A stretch of 64,000 nt of DNA from Schleiferilactobacillus shenzhenensis LY-73 (GCF_000469325.1 NZ_KI271585.1:76236-140235); one strand, 5' to 3'. Numbered from the stretch's first letter, positions 1 through 10,024 are shown. Numbers and translations are program-made. Notes: generated by a model from the sequence alone, not told the origin.

Positions 1-269
1 GGCGGCATGAAGAAAAGTTCAATTCACCGTTCGTTTTCATTAAACACCGCTGGCTGGCCATTCTCATCGGTGTGTGGGGCTTCAGCTTTGCCTTTGCCTG
101 CGCCACGCTGGGCGTGCTGCCCCAGGAGGGTGCGGTGTTCTCCGGGATTTGGTTCCACCAGCTGCTGCTGAATATCGTGTCGGTGGGCGTGCTGTTTGGC
201 CTGGGCGGACTGATGCCGCTGCTGGCAAGAGTGAGCAACCGGCGGGCGGCAGAGGATACGGCGGACTGA
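1..269 (+). CDS. C-terminal fragment of a polytopic membrane transporter, APC/YjeM-like
   Basis: The open frame runs in from the left edge (codons in phase with base 3) and stops at 267-269. The visible part has a basic, aromatic junction (PFVFIKHRW) followed by two strongly hydrophobic segments and a short charged tail. This is how amino-acid/polyamine antiporters of the APC superfamily, including the YjeM-like group, usually end. The start and the substrate-binding helices lie outside the window, so neither substrate nor subfamily can be fixed. It is the last gene of its unit, because a terminator hairpin overlaps its stop codon. Confidence 0.5.
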   Translation, partial: RHEEKFNSPFVFIKHRWLAILIGVWGFSFAFACATLGVLPQEGAVFSGIWFHQLLLNIVSVGVLFGLGGLMPLLARVSNRRAAEDTAD

Positions 270-317
270 GGATGGTAGGCCGGTCCGTTAAGACGCAGGG
301 GCGGTCCGCCGTTTTTT
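259..317 (+). terminator. Rho-independent terminator after the permease fragment
   Basis: CGGCGGAC (259-266) pairs with GTCCGCCG (304-311), followed directly by six T residues (312-317). The left arm overlaps the last codons of the upstream frame. A smaller GGCG/CGCC hairpin just before the T run could replace the long-loop form. Confidence 0.55.
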
Positions 318-403
318 ACATTGCCTGAGGCGGGCGCTGGCGCCAGCCCTTGACGCCGCCCCGGCTGGGTGCCTAAGCTGGACCCAAAGGATGTGTTGCT
401 TTA

Positions 404-1528
404 ATGGATGAAGACACAGCATTTTTGAGCAAGCTGGTCCAAACGGACTCGGCCAATGACTACGAAGCGGCAATTGCCAAGCTGATTCAAGAGAAGCTGG
501 CGACCGCTGGTATTGAGAGCAAGCTGATCGATTACGCCCCAGGCCGCACGAACCTGGTCGCCGAAATCGGCAGCGGCGACGATATTCTCGTCTTCGAAGG
601 GCACGAGGACACGGTCGCGCTGGGTAATCCGCAAGAATGGACTTATCCCGCTCTCGGCGCCGAGATTCATGACGGCGAGATGTACGGCCGCGGATCTGCC
701 GATATGAAGAGTGGCCTGGCCGCCATGGTACTAGCCATGATGCGGTTGAAGAAGAGCGGCTTCACTGGCCATTTGCGCTTGATGGCCACTGTGGGTGAAG
801 AATACGGCGCCATGGGGGCAGCCCAATTGCTGAAAGCAGGTTACGCTGACGATATCAGCGGCCTGGTCGTGGGCGAACCGACATCGCTGAAAGTACTGTT
901 CGGCCATGCCGGTTCCTTGAATTATAAGATTATCAGCCACGGCAAGTCGGCCCATAGTTCGGAACCCCAGCGCGGTGTCAACGCCGTGGAGAAGCTGGTG
1001 GACTTCATCGTGGCGGAACGCCATGCCTTCGACGATGTTCCCGCGGATCCGGTCATCGGGCCCTTGGCGCACAGTGTCACCGTCCTTAAGGCGGGCGACC
1101 AGGTGAACACCATTCCCGACCTGGCGGTGGCTGCCGGCAACATTCGGCCGACGCCCAGTTTCAAGAATGACGCCGTGATTGAACGGTTGGAGAATCTCGT
1201 GAAGAAACTGAATGCCACTGGTTCTGGACAATTGGAATTCAGCCTGACGCACAGCTTTCTGCCTGTGATTTCGAAGAAAGACGGGCGCCTAGTAACGGCC
1301 GCCCAAGCGGCAATCCAGGAAACGTTGGGCCGGCCCGCCGAACTCACGATTATCCACGCCGCGACGGATGCCTCGGTGTACACAAAATCGAAGAATCCGT
1401 TCGAGACGATCATCTATGGCCCCGGCAGCATGAGTATCGCTCATCAGATTGATGAACACGTTAACGTCGCTGATTTTCAACACGCGGTGGGGACCTACGA
1501 AGCCATTGCAAAGACATATTTCGAGTAA
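404..1528 (+). CDS. M20-family metallopeptidase / ArgE-DapE-type deacylase
   Basis: This 374-residue protein has the length and motif order of the M20 family (ArgE, DapE and CPG2-like enzymes), which hydrolyse N-acyl amino acids or dipeptides with two metal ions. Visible motifs are FEGHEDTV (H67, D69), YGRGSADMKSG (bridging D100), GEEYGAMGA (catalytic glutamate 132/133) and VVGEPTS (E158). A dimerisation-domain region follows from about residue 175 to 285. The usual GHxDVV box is GHEDTV here, with the acid at the variable position. The ATG at 404 is preceded by AAAGGA. Substrate cannot be told from sequence: succinyl-diaminopimelate, acetylornithine and peptide substrates are all possible. 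Confidence 0.85.
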   Translation: MDEDTAFLSKLVQTDSANDYEAAIAKLIQEKLATAGIESKLIDYAPGRTNLVAEIGSGDDILVFEGHEDTVALGNPQEWTYPALGAEIHDGEMYGRGSADMKSGLAAMVLAMMRLKKSGFTGHLRLMATVGEEYGAMGAAQLLKAGYADDISGLVVGEPTSLKVLFGHAGSLNYKIISHGKSAHSSEPQRGVNAVEKLVDFIVAERHAFDDVPADPVIGPLAHSVTVLKAGDQVNTIPDLAVAAGNIRPTPSFKNDAVIERLENLVKKLNATGSGQLEFSLTHSFLPVISKKDGRLVTAAQAAIQETLGRPAELTIIHAATDASVYTKSKNPFETIIYGPGSMSIAHQIDEHVNVADFQHAVGTYEAIAKTYFE

Positions 1529-1629
1529 TTACCAATGGTAGCAAAAGCCTGTGTGCATTAACTAATGCCGGTATATCAACGATTATTGATAACAACACGT
1601 TTTTGAGTGAGCAATTTTGTAAAAAATGC

Positions 1630-1658
1630 TTGCCAATTTCCTGCCAGTCTGCTATTCT
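1630..1658 (+). promoter_or_regulatory. Promoter of the tracrRNA
   Basis: TTGCCA (1630-1635) and TATTCT (1653-1658) are separated by exactly 17 bp. This predicts a start near 1665, about 33 nt before the anti-repeat. Confidence 0.7.
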
Positions 1659-1664
1659 AAAGAA

Positions 1665-1796
1665 GGTTCAGAGACGTCTGAGCCAACCCTCCTTTTCTAG
1701 CCGATTGCGGAGGGATCCAATAGCAAAGGGATTGTCTTAGGACAATCACCTGTCAAGCTCTGACCCCCATCCTCGTGATGGGGGTCATCTTTTTCG
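1665..1796 (+). ncRNA. tracrRNA of the type II-C CRISPR system
   Basis: A 27-nt anti-repeat (1698-1724) equals the array repeat except for one base, so it can pair with a minus-strand crRNA repeat over 27 bp with a single G-U. A short hairpin precedes it (1665-1684). It is followed by the hairpin GATTGTC-TTAG-GACAATC (1730-1747) and a perfect 11-bp GC-rich stem with a T-rich tail (1761-1796). This order (anti-repeat, nexus-like hairpin, terminator hairpin) is the standard tracrRNA architecture and fixes transcription on the plus strand. It also implies that crRNAs come from the minus strand of the array. Ends are estimated from promoter and terminator. The RNA guides RNase III processing and Cas9 loading. 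Confidence 0.85.
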
Positions 1797-1808
1797 TATC
1801 CAATTATA

Positions 1809-1837
1809 TTGTGAATCCCTGGGCGTTGGCGTATGAT
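1809..1837 (+). promoter_or_regulatory. Promoter of the cas operon
   Basis: TTGTGA (1809-1814) and TATGAT (1832-1837) with 17-bp spacing lie directly behind the tracrRNA terminator. They are followed by the ribosome binding site GAGGGGAG (1871-1878) and the cas9 ATG at 1888. Confidence 0.65.
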
Positions 1838-1887
1838 GTGAGTATCAAGCACCATTCACTGAAAGTACATGAGGGGAGTTATGTAGC

Positions 1888-4800
1888 ATGGGCTATATAT
1901 TAGGACTCGATATCGGAATAGCATCGTGTGGCTACGCCATCTTAGAAACGGACGCTTTGGGGATTCCATTCAAGATTAAGATGCTGAATTCAGTGATTTT
2001 CACCCGGGCTGAGAATCCCAAAAATGGCGCATCCTTGGCTGAACCGCGCCGGCGTTATCGAGGCGCCCGGCGGCGCAAACGGCGGACGTCCTTCCGCAAG
2101 CACCGAACGCGCCAGCTATTCATCCGTGAGGGATTATTGACCCAGCAAGATATCACGGCCTATCTCAACCAAGAAATTAGCCATGATGACATCTGGCAGC
2201 TGCGCGTGGCTGCCCTCGACCAGCGGATCACCAGCCGCCAGCTTTTCCAGGTGCTCTACTACTTCGTCACTCACCGCGGGTTCAAGTCCAATCGCAAAGC
2301 CGAATTAACGGACAAGGACAATGGACCAGTGTTGAAATCCATTAGTGCGTTCGAGACGGAAATGACGGAGAACGGCTATCGGACCATCGGCGAATTGTAT
2401 GCCCATGACCGCCGTTTCCAAGACCGGAAGCATAACAAGGGCTACACCGACGGGTTCATTGGGACAGTAAAGCGGGCCTGGCTGGTGGATGAAATCAAAC
2501 GGATTCTTGCCGCTCAGCAGTCCTTGGGGAACGATAAAATCACTGACAAATTCGTTCACCAATACCTCGACATCTTTGAGAGCCAGCGTAACTACGATGT
2601 CGGCCCTGCCAACGGCCCCTACGCCGGTGACCTGATTGCCAAGATGGTCGGCCCTGACACCTTCGATCGTTCGCGCAAACGGTCCCCCCGCGCGACATAC
2701 ACGTTCCAATACTTCAACTTCCTGACCAAGTTGAACTCTCTTCGTGTGGCTGACAGTATTGGCGGTACCTATGCCCCTCTGACCGATGATCAACGCCAGA
2801 CAGTTACTGAGCGGTTATGGGCCAAGGGGGTCAAATCGGCCGATTTAACCTTCAAGCAAATTCGGGCACTGCTTTCTCTCCCCGATGGCGCTCGTTTTAA
2901 CTTGGTGACATACAGTGGGGATGCCAAGAAAGCACTCGAAATCGAAGGTAAGACCAAGTTTGTTTCAGTCAAACCGTTGCGTGATATTCAGAAAGCCTTA
3001 GACGACGAGCAACTGGCCAACGATCATGAACTGCTTGATGCCATTGCCCTGGTCCTAACGCTGTATAAGAGCGACGACAAGCGTCGGACAAAGTTCCACG
3101 AGCAGACCACTCTCCCGGATGACAAAATTGAACAGCTGTTACCGCTCAACTTTGCCAAGTTTGGGCACCTTTCTACCCATACAATGCAGGCGATCATTCC
3201 TTACCTGGAACAAGGGATGGTCTATAGTGATGCCGCCACGGCAGCCGGTTACGACTTCCGGGATAACCAAATCGATATGGAGTACATTCGCGAGAACGTT
3301 ACGAATCCCGTCGTTCGCCGCGCTGTTAGCGTGGCCAACAAGCTGGTGAAGGCTGTGGTTCGCCGCTTCGGCAAGCCGGACAGTATCCACATTGAGCTCG
3401 CCCGTGACTTGAGTAAAAACTTCCAGGAACGCAAACAGGAAGAACAGTACCAGAAGAAGAACGCCGCCGCCAACGAGAAAATTGCGCAACAGTTGAAAGA
3501 GCTCGGCATTCCCGTCAATGGTATGAACATCACGAAGATGCGCCTCTTCAACGAGCAGAACGGGATCGATATTTACGATTTGACCCCTAATGCGTCAATG
3601 GCAGTAACCGACATCTTCTCCGACGACCTGTACGAAATTGACCACATCATTCCTTACAGCATCAGTTTTGACGACAGTTATAGCAACAAGGTCCTGGTCA
3701 GTGCCAAAGCCAACCGGGAGAAGCGCGATCGTATCCCGATGGAGTTCTTCGGTAATGATCCGAAGACTCGGGCCCAGTTTGTTAATCGGGTAAACACCAA
3801 CATTCACAACGCTAAGAAGAAACGCAATCTACTCAAGGAGACCCTGACCGACGAAGACAAGAGCCAATGGAAGTCGCGGAATATCAACGATACCCGGTAT
3901 TTGAACCGTATTCTGATGAACTACTTGTCTCAAAATGTTGAATTCACGGACGTTCTGAGCAAGGCCAAGCATGTCATCGCGTTGAACGGTGCGGTCACCG
4001 CGAAGATTCGGTCCCGCTGGGGTATCACAAAGGTCCGCGTAGCCGGCGACTTGCACCATGCGGTGGACGCCGTAGTCATTGCCTGCGTCACCGACGGCCT
4101 CATTCAAGCAGTCACCAGGTATGCCAAGTACCAAGAAAGAAAGGGCAACAAGCTCGCTTCTCTGGATGATCTTCAAGATGACAACCCAGACGGTTTAGAT
4201 GCCAAACGGTTCCGCAAGCTGTTTAATGACTATCCCCTGCCCTGGCCAGAATTCCGCGAAGAATTACATGGGCGTGTTTCCGATGCGCCGGATAAGTTGA
4301 TGGCTGGTCATCCGTGGGCACATTATACCCCTGAAGAAATTGCTGGGTTGCAGAAACCATTTGTGGTCCGCGTTCCGAATCATCGCATTGTAGGGCCGGC
4401 AACTCTAGATACGGTTTATGGTCAACCGGACCCTGACAGCAATATTATCACCCAACGTGTTCGAATCACTGACCTGAAACTCAAGAAGAGCAAAAATGGT
4501 GATGACACAATCGCTGCAGGTACCAACGCGTATGCTTTGGCGGAAGATGGTGGAAACAAAGTGGTCTACGAAACCATTCTACGGGCTTTACAGGCGGCTA
4601 ATGGCGATGGGAAGAAAGCTTTCCCTGAGGGGCGAGTGATGGTGAAGATGCCGAATGAAACGATTCCGGTGGAGCGCGTCCGTGTTACCGGCAAGGCAAC
4701 ATCCACTGTACCGGTCGGCCCGAAGAGTGTAGCAGCAAACGGTTCGATGGTGCGTATTGATGTTTACAAGACGCCGAAGAAGTATGTGTTCGTTCCTGTT

Positions 4801-5202
4801 TACGTGAAGGACACAGTAAACGAGAACCTACCGAAAAAAGCTGCCACACAGAGAAAGTCACTGGCGGACTGGTACGAGATTCAACCACAAGATCAATTCG
4901 AGTTTTCATTATTTGCGAATGACCTCATTCACATTGTCAACAAGAAAGGGATAAAGACAACCGAAATCAACGCTGACGGCATGTCAACGAATGGGATTCG
5001 GGAAGAAATAGTTGGATACTTCACAGGAGCGGATATTGCTACAGCTTCGATTGCTTTCGACGGTCCTGATCGTTCTTTCTCCGCACGAAGCGTCGGATTC
5101 GCAACCCTAGACAAAGTTGAGAAAGTATCAACAAACTATTTCGGTGAATTGGCGGTAGTTCATGAGACACAGCCGTTGGGATTCACCAACAAAGGAGATT
5201 AA
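1888..5202 (+). CDS. cas9: CRISPR-associated endonuclease Cas9, type II-C
   Basis: RNA-guided DNA endonuclease of 1104 residues, in the compact size class of type II-C Cas9. Motifs appear in the expected order: RuvC-I LGLDIGIASCG with D8; an arginine-rich bridge helix at about residues 51-83; an alpha-helical REC lobe; RuvC-II IHIELARDL with E503; HNH DHIIPYS with H586 and the metal/catalytic asparagine N609 (23 residues on, as in SpCas9); RuvC-III HHAVDA with H724 and D727. A PAM-interacting C-terminal part covers about 850-1104. Every catalytic residue is present, so both nickase centres should be active. cas1 and cas2 follow without csn2 or cas4, which defines subtype II-C. The PAM cannot be derived from the window. 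Confidence 0.97.
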   Translation: MGYILGLDIGIASCGYAILETDALGIPFKIKMLNSVIFTRAENPKNGASLAEPRRRYRGARRRKRRTSFRKHRTRQLFIREGLLTQQDITAYLNQEISHDDIWQLRVAALDQRITSRQLFQVLYYFVTHRGFKSNRKAELTDKDNGPVLKSISAFETEMTENGYRTIGELYAHDRRFQDRKHNKGYTDGFIGTVKRAWLVDEIKRILAAQQSLGNDKITDKFVHQYLDIFESQRNYDVGPANGPYAGDLIAKMVGPDTFDRSRKRSPRATYTFQYFNFLTKLNSLRVADSIGGTYAPLTDDQRQTVTERLWAKGVKSADLTFKQIRALLSLPDGARFNLVTYSGDAKKALEIEGKTKFVSVKPLRDIQKALDDEQLANDHELLDAIALVLTLYKSDDKRRTKFHEQTTLPDDKIEQLLPLNFAKFGHLSTHTMQAIIPYLEQGMVYSDAATAAGYDFRDNQIDMEYIRENVTNPVVRRAVSVANKLVKAVVRRFGKPDSIHIELARDLSKNFQERKQEEQYQKKNAAANEKIAQQLKELGIPVNGMNITKMRLFNEQNGIDIYDLTPNASMAVTDIFSDDLYEIDHIIPYSISFDDSYSNKVLVSAKANREKRDRIPMEFFGNDPKTRAQFVNRVNTNIHNAKKKRNLLKETLTDEDKSQWKSRNINDTRYLNRILMNYLSQNVEFTDVLSKAKHVIALNGAVTAKIRSRWGITKVRVAGDLHHAVDAVVIACVTDGLIQAVTRYAKYQERKGNKLASLDDLQDDNPDGLDAKRFRKLFNDYPLPWPEFREELHGRVSDAPDKLMAGHPWAHYTPEEIAGLQKPFVVRVPNHRIVGPATLDTVYGQPDPDSNIITQRVRITDLKLKKSKNGDDTIAAGTNAYALAEDGGNKVVYETILRALQAANGDGKKAFPEGRVMVKMPNETIPVERVRVTGKATSTVPVGPKSVAANGSMVRIDVYKTPKKYVFVPVYVKDTVNENLPKKAATQRKSLADWYEIQPQDQFEFSLFANDLIHIVNKKGIKTTEINADGMSTNGIREEIVGYFTGADIATASIAFDGPDRSFSARSVGFATLDKVEKVSTNYFGELAVVHETQPLGFTNKGD

Positions 5203-5205
5203 GGT

Positions 5206-6108
5206 ATGGGTTATCGAAATATCTTTATTGAAAGCCCGGCTACCCTGTCAATTCATAGATCCCAGTTGCGAGTGAGAACGGACACCGACCACACCTTTCC
5301 ATTGGATGACATTCAGAGCATCCTTCTCGACAATCTAGCAACAAGTATTACAGCAAACGTTCTATCTCAGTTGAGTAAGAACAACATTGCCGTGATTGTC
5401 TCTGATGTACAGCATCTCCCAACAACAACGCTGTTGCCCATTCAAGGGTATTATCACAAGCTGACTGCGCTACGCCAACAGTTAACCGTACCCAAGCGTT
5501 TTAAAGATCGTCTTTGGCAAAAAATCATCCGTCGAAAGATTCTTAACCAAAGCGCAGTGTTGAACATCTTGAACGTGACTGGTGGGATAAGTATGTCCCG
5601 TTTTGCATCTGCAGTGAAGGAGGGCGATTCAACCCATCAAGAGGGTTACGCCGCGGCGTTTTATTTCCAGTCTGCCTTTGGCGAGGTGTTTTCACGACGC
5701 ACTGAAGATGTTCAAAATGCTGCACTGAATTATGGCTACGCCATAATCCGTAGCTGCGTGGCACGTGAAATCTGCGCATTTGGATTGGAACCGTCTTGGG
5801 GCATATTCCACCGTAACCAGATGAACCCGTTCAATCTTGCCGACGATTTCATGGAGACATTTCGACCGATTGTCGATTTGGTCGTATTACAGATGCACTT
5901 CGATGAATCCGACGCCCTGACCAGCCAAGCCAAGAAAGAATTACTGAATATTCAAAGTCTGGATGTACAAATAAATGAATCCATTCAAACGGTCCGCAAC
6001 GCTATCCACATGACTGTCGAAAGCATATCTGCCGCATACGCAACAGGAAAAATGTCAGGAATCAGCCTCCCTCAGCTCATTCCATTGCATCCTCATGAGT
6101 TCGCCTAA
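5206..6108 (+). CDS. cas1: CRISPR-associated integrase Cas1, type II
   Basis: Spacer-integration nuclease subunit of 300 residues, the normal length for type II Cas1. The likely metal-binding triad is E146 (in HQEGYAAAFYF), H202 (in IFHRNQMNPFNLADD) and E217, the same H-to-E spacing of 15 I recall for streptococcal Cas1. The start is ATG 5206 behind AAGGAG. It follows cas9 by 3 nt and overlaps cas2 by 14 nt, so the three genes form one operon. It acts with Cas2, and in type II also with Cas9 and tracrRNA, to insert new 30-bp spacers. Confidence 0.97.
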   Translation: MGYRNIFIESPATLSIHRSQLRVRTDTDHTFPLDDIQSILLDNLATSITANVLSQLSKNNIAVIVSDVQHLPTTTLLPIQGYYHKLTALRQQLTVPKRFKDRLWQKIIRRKILNQSAVLNILNVTGGISMSRFASAVKEGDSTHQEGYAAAFYFQSAFGEVFSRRTEDVQNAALNYGYAIIRSCVAREICAFGLEPSWGIFHRNQMNPFNLADDFMETFRPIVDLVVLQMHFDESDALTSQAKKELLNIQSLDVQINESIQTVRNAIHMTVESISAAYATGKMSGISLPQLIPLHPHEFA

Positions 6109-6421
6109 GTTCATGCGAGTAATCGTAATGTTCGACTTGCCCGTTGTAGAAGCTGAAGACCGCAAGGCTGCAAATCGTTTCCGACATGATTTAATCTCTG
6201 AGGGGTTCGTAATGATGCAGTATTCAGTCTATTACCGCATCGTCAATGGGCTGGATATGGCAAAGAAATATGAAAATAGGATCGAAGGCTTCCTTCCTGA
6301 AAAGGGACAGGTGCGATTGCTTCTGCTCACAGAGAAGCAGTTTGCCAACATGAAGGTCCTAATTGGGGACATCAGCCCGCAAGAAAGGGATATTTCAGGA
6401 AACTCACTGACAAGTTTATAG
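6095..6421 (+). CDS. cas2: CRISPR-associated protein Cas2
   Basis: This 108-residue protein has the Cas2 ferredoxin-like signature MRVIVMFDLP near its start, with the conserved aspartate D14, and the later QVRLLLLTEKQF strand. Cas2 forms the dimeric core of the Cas1-Cas2 adaptation complex. The annotated ATG overlaps cas1. A second ATG at 6113 directly before RVIVMFDLP is an alternative start. It is the last gene of the operon, followed by a terminator and then the array. Confidence 0.95.
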   Translation: MSSPKFMRVIVMFDLPVVEAEDRKAANRFRHDLISEGFVMMQYSVYYRIVNGLDMAKKYENRIEGFLPEKGQVRLLLLTEKQFANMKVLIGDISPQERDISGNSLTSL

Positions 6422-6427
6422 CCAAGA

Positions 6428-6462
6428 AAAGACGGCTCAAATCGCATGGTTGAGCCGTCTTT
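6428..6462. terminator. Bidirectional terminator between cas2 and the CRISPR array
   Basis: A 13-bp perfect stem (6428-6440 with 6450-6462) is read as AAAGACGGCTCAA and its complement. On the plus strand TTTACATTT follows, and on the minus strand CTTTTCTTGG follows. It can therefore end both the cas operon and a minus-strand array transcript. Confidence 0.75.
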
Positions 6463-6472
6463 ACATTTATCT

Positions 6473-9400
6473 GTCCCATTTTAGCCGATTGCGGAAGGAT
6501 CCAATAGCATCCGTCAAAATTTGGCAAGAAGTTTGAATGTCCCATTTTAGCCGATTGCGGAAGGATCCAATAGCTGCCATGGGCGCCTATTTTAATACGC
6601 TGACGTCCCATTTTAGCCGATTGCGGAAGGATCCAATAGCGACGGGCATTGCCAAACTGTACGCCGGAGAGTCCCATTTTAGCCGATTGCGGAAGGATCC
6701 AATAGCCGCCAGTACAATCAGGCCCGGACTCGCGAAGTCCCATTTTAGCCGATTGCGGAAGGATCCAATAGCTATCTATCGTGGCGCTATCCAGGCCATG
6801 AAGTCCCATTTTAGCCGATTGCGGAAGGATCCAATAGCCTGGGTCACCTGATTGTTCAGGAATGATCTGTCCCATTTTAGCCGATTGCGGAAGGATCCAA
6901 TAGCTCGAGACATCAAAATAATCGGCTACTTTCTGTCCCATTTTAGCCGATTGCGGAAGGATCCAATAGCCGTCGCCGCCGGGTAGCGGCAACTGAAATA
7001 GTCCCATTTTAGCCGATTGCGGAAGGATCCAATAGCAAGTTATTCCACGTGTTAAGACAAGCAAATGTCCCATTTTAGCCGATTGCGGAAGGATCCAATA
7101 GCACAACTCGGGGGGTAAATTAAAATGAATAGGTCCCATTTTAGCCGATTGCGGAAGGATCCAATAGCTCCACTTGGTCTCAGAGACAGAGGCTTGCCGT
7201 CCCATTTTAGCCGATTGCGGAAGGATCCAATAGCTTGCAGGGCGGCCAAGGCGTGGCTGTGGTAGTCCCATTTTAGCCGATTGCGGAAGGATCCAATAGC
7301 GGTCAAGGAAGGGACGACAGGAAGCGAGAAGTCCCATTTTAGCCGATTGCGGAAGGATCCAATAGCGGGGGGGTACGATCATCAGCTATTTACTTGTCCC
7401 ATTTTAGCCGATTGCGGAAGGATCCAATAGCACTGGCTGTTCTCGCATTGACGTAACCTGCGTCCCATTTTAGCCGATTGCGGAAGGATCCAATAGCCGG
7501 TTGGCCTTAACGTTGACCAAGTAGTCGGTCCCATTTTAGCCGATTGCGGAAGGATCCAATAGCTTCATGTCGGTCATTTCTTGACCCCCAATAGTCCCAT
7601 TTTAGCCGATTGCGGAAGGATCCAATAGCCCAGCCACCGGAACTTCGCCATTTCTTTATGTCCCATTTTAGCCGATTGCGGAAGGATCCAATAGCAAGAG
7701 CCTTAGCGTAGTCGTGCGAAATGCCGTCCCATTTTAGCCGATTGCGGAAGGATCCAATAGCCAAGGTTGTGTGTGGTGATGGACTGCATTTGTCCCATTT
7801 TAGCCGATTGCGGAAGGATCCAATAGCTCCCCTCCTCATCTAGTGGATGAAGAAGCAGTCCCATTTTAGCCGATTGCGGAAGGATCCAATAGCTTGGCCG
7901 GTACGCCCACTTTTTTCGCCAAAGTCCCATTTTAGCCGATTGCGGAAGGATCCAATAGCACCCGCGCCGGTGCTGATGACAACGCCCGTGTCCCATTTTA
8001 GCCGATTGCGGAAGGATCCAATAGCGGCAGCCGTGCACCAGCAGACGTTAACGACGTCCCATTTTAGCCGATTGCGGAAGGATCCAATAGCCGCGTTGAC
8101 GTGCTGGACTTGCAAGAGGACGTCCCATTTTAGCCGATTGCGGAAGGATCCAATAGCTACACCGAAGTTCGTCCCATTGTAACCGATGTCCCATTTTAGC
8201 CGATTGCGGAAGGATCCAATAGCAGCCCGCGAGTTCGGGAGGGTGCGCAAAGAGTCCCATTTTAGCCGATTGCGGAAGGATCCAATAGCCCACCTTATCC
8301 AAAGTAAACTCGACGCCAGGTCCCATTTTAGCCGATTGCGGAAGGATCCAATAGCGGGCACGGGAAAAACATTACCGACACTGATGTCCCATTTTAGCCG
8401 ATTGCGGAAGGATCCAATAGCGAGCAAGGTGAACTGTACACCGCTGAGGAAGTCCCATTTTAGCCGATTGCGGAAGGATCCAATAGCAAAACACCTATAC
8501 CACTGCTAAAATAAAACGTCCCATTTTAGCCGATTGCGGAAGGATCCAATAGCTTGGGCACGTCTTTCATGATGGCCGCAAAGGTCCCATTTTAGCCGAT
8601 TGCGGAAGGATCCAATAGCCTGAAGCTTTGCCATGCCCGTGTTGATCTTGTCCCATTTTAGCCGATTGCGGAAGGATCCAATAGCCGGATCAGGTTTCTT
8701 TCCAGCGGGAAAGAAGTCCCATTTTAGCCGATTGCGGAAGGATCCAATAGCCGTGCAACTCTGAGTGAACCTTACCATCACGTCCCATTTTAGCCGATTG
8801 CGGAAGGATCCAATATCTGTATCAGCTCGTTAGAGCGTGTCTGGCGGGTCCCATTTTAGCCGATTGCGGAAGGATCCAATAGCGGCTGCTGTGGTCAGCT
8901 CATCGGCATGGCTGTCCCATTTTAGCCGATTGCGGAAGGATCCAATAGCATAGGGGGTATTGTGTTATGTGTGGAAGGGGTCCCATTTTAGCCGATTGCG
9001 GAAGGATCCAATAGCTCGCCTTGCTCTAGGTGAGCGCCCGTCAGCGTCCCATTTTAGCCGATTGCGGAAGGATCCAATAGCTTTCTGGATCAACAGCAGC
9101 AGCCGAATCTTGTCCCATTTTAGCCGATTGCGGAAGGATCCAATAGCCACGAAAGGCGGAAATTATCATGACTAAGGTCCCATTTTAGCCGATTGCGGAA
9201 GGATCCAATAGCTGGTTAGAAGAAAAGGGATATATAGTCCCCGTCCCATTTTAGCCGATTGCGGAAGGATCCAATAGCGGCGCCCGACCGTGTAAACACC
9301 TTTTTATGGTCCCATTTTAGCCGATTGCGGAAGGATCCAATAGCCTGAGCCCGCTGCGGAACTTCCGGAAAGACGTCCCATTTTAGCCGATTGCGGAAGG

Positions 9401-10004
9401 ATCCAATAGCCGGCAAGATTGACTGGATGACCATTGATCAGTCCCATTTTAGCCGATTGCGGAAGGATCCAATAGCGACGTGGGGCCGGGGGTCCCCTTC
9501 GTACAGGTCCCATTTTAGCCGATTGCGGAAGGATCCAATAGCCAACCGGTCTTTGCTCCTGCCCTTGGCGTAGTCCCATTTTAGCCGATTGCGGAAGGAT
9601 CCAATAGCCGTCCAAATAGCCCATGCCGGGCTTGATGAGTCCCATTTTAGCCGATTGCGGAAGGATCCAATAGCGGACGGTGATGCCAATGCGCACTAAC
9701 CGCAGTCCCATTTTAGCCGATTGCGGAAGGATCCAATAGCTCAGGCCTAGATAATGATGTGAAGCCATATGTCCCATTTTAGCCGATTGCGGAAGGATCC
9801 AATAGCGCCCTGCTTGTGCATCAGCTCTTCTTCGCGGTCCCATTTTAGCCGATTGCGGAAGGATCCAATAGCATGGTGGTCGTTGTTGTGTCCCCCCGAG
9901 CAGTCCCATTTTAGCCGATTGCGGAAGGATCCAATAGCACGGCAAACTAAAATAGCAGTTGAAAGGTCGTCCTATTTTAGCCGATTGCGGAAGGATCCAA
10001 TAGC
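6473..10004 (-). CRISPR. Type II-C CRISPR array, 54 repeats / 53 spacers
   Basis: Fifty-four 36-bp repeats stand at a 66-bp period. On the plus strand each starts GTCCCATTTTAGCC and ends GGATCCAATAGC. Spacers are 30 nt, with 29 nt at 7367-7395 and one more short spacer towards the far end (inferred from repeat phase). All repeats I read are identical except one with AATATC instead of AATAGC (8782-8817) and the last one with GTCCTATT (9969-10004). Pairing with the plus-strand tracrRNA means crRNAs read from the minus strand, in the form guide followed by GCTATTGGATCC. The array therefore runs towards cas2. Transcripts may start at a promoter beyond 10004, at promoters inside repeats, or both. 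Spacer targets were not searched. Confidence 0.98.
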
Positions 10005-10024
10005 TTCTGGAGGGATTCAATAGC
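10005..10024 (-). repeat. Degenerate partial CRISPR repeat at the array end
   Basis: Directly after the last full repeat, with no spacer, the 16 bases GGAGGGATTCAATAGC match the repeat end GGAAGGATCCAATAGC at 14 of 16 positions. It is either a decayed terminal repeat or part of an anchoring/leader element. The 38 bp beyond it (10025-10062) are very A+T-rich and reach the next gene. Confidence 0.75.

Noticed and set aside
1620..1690. Minus-strand tracrRNA with the hairpin at 1665-1684 as terminator
   Set aside because: No proper T run follows on the minus strand, and the plus strand has a consensus promoter, nexus-like hairpin and perfect terminator.
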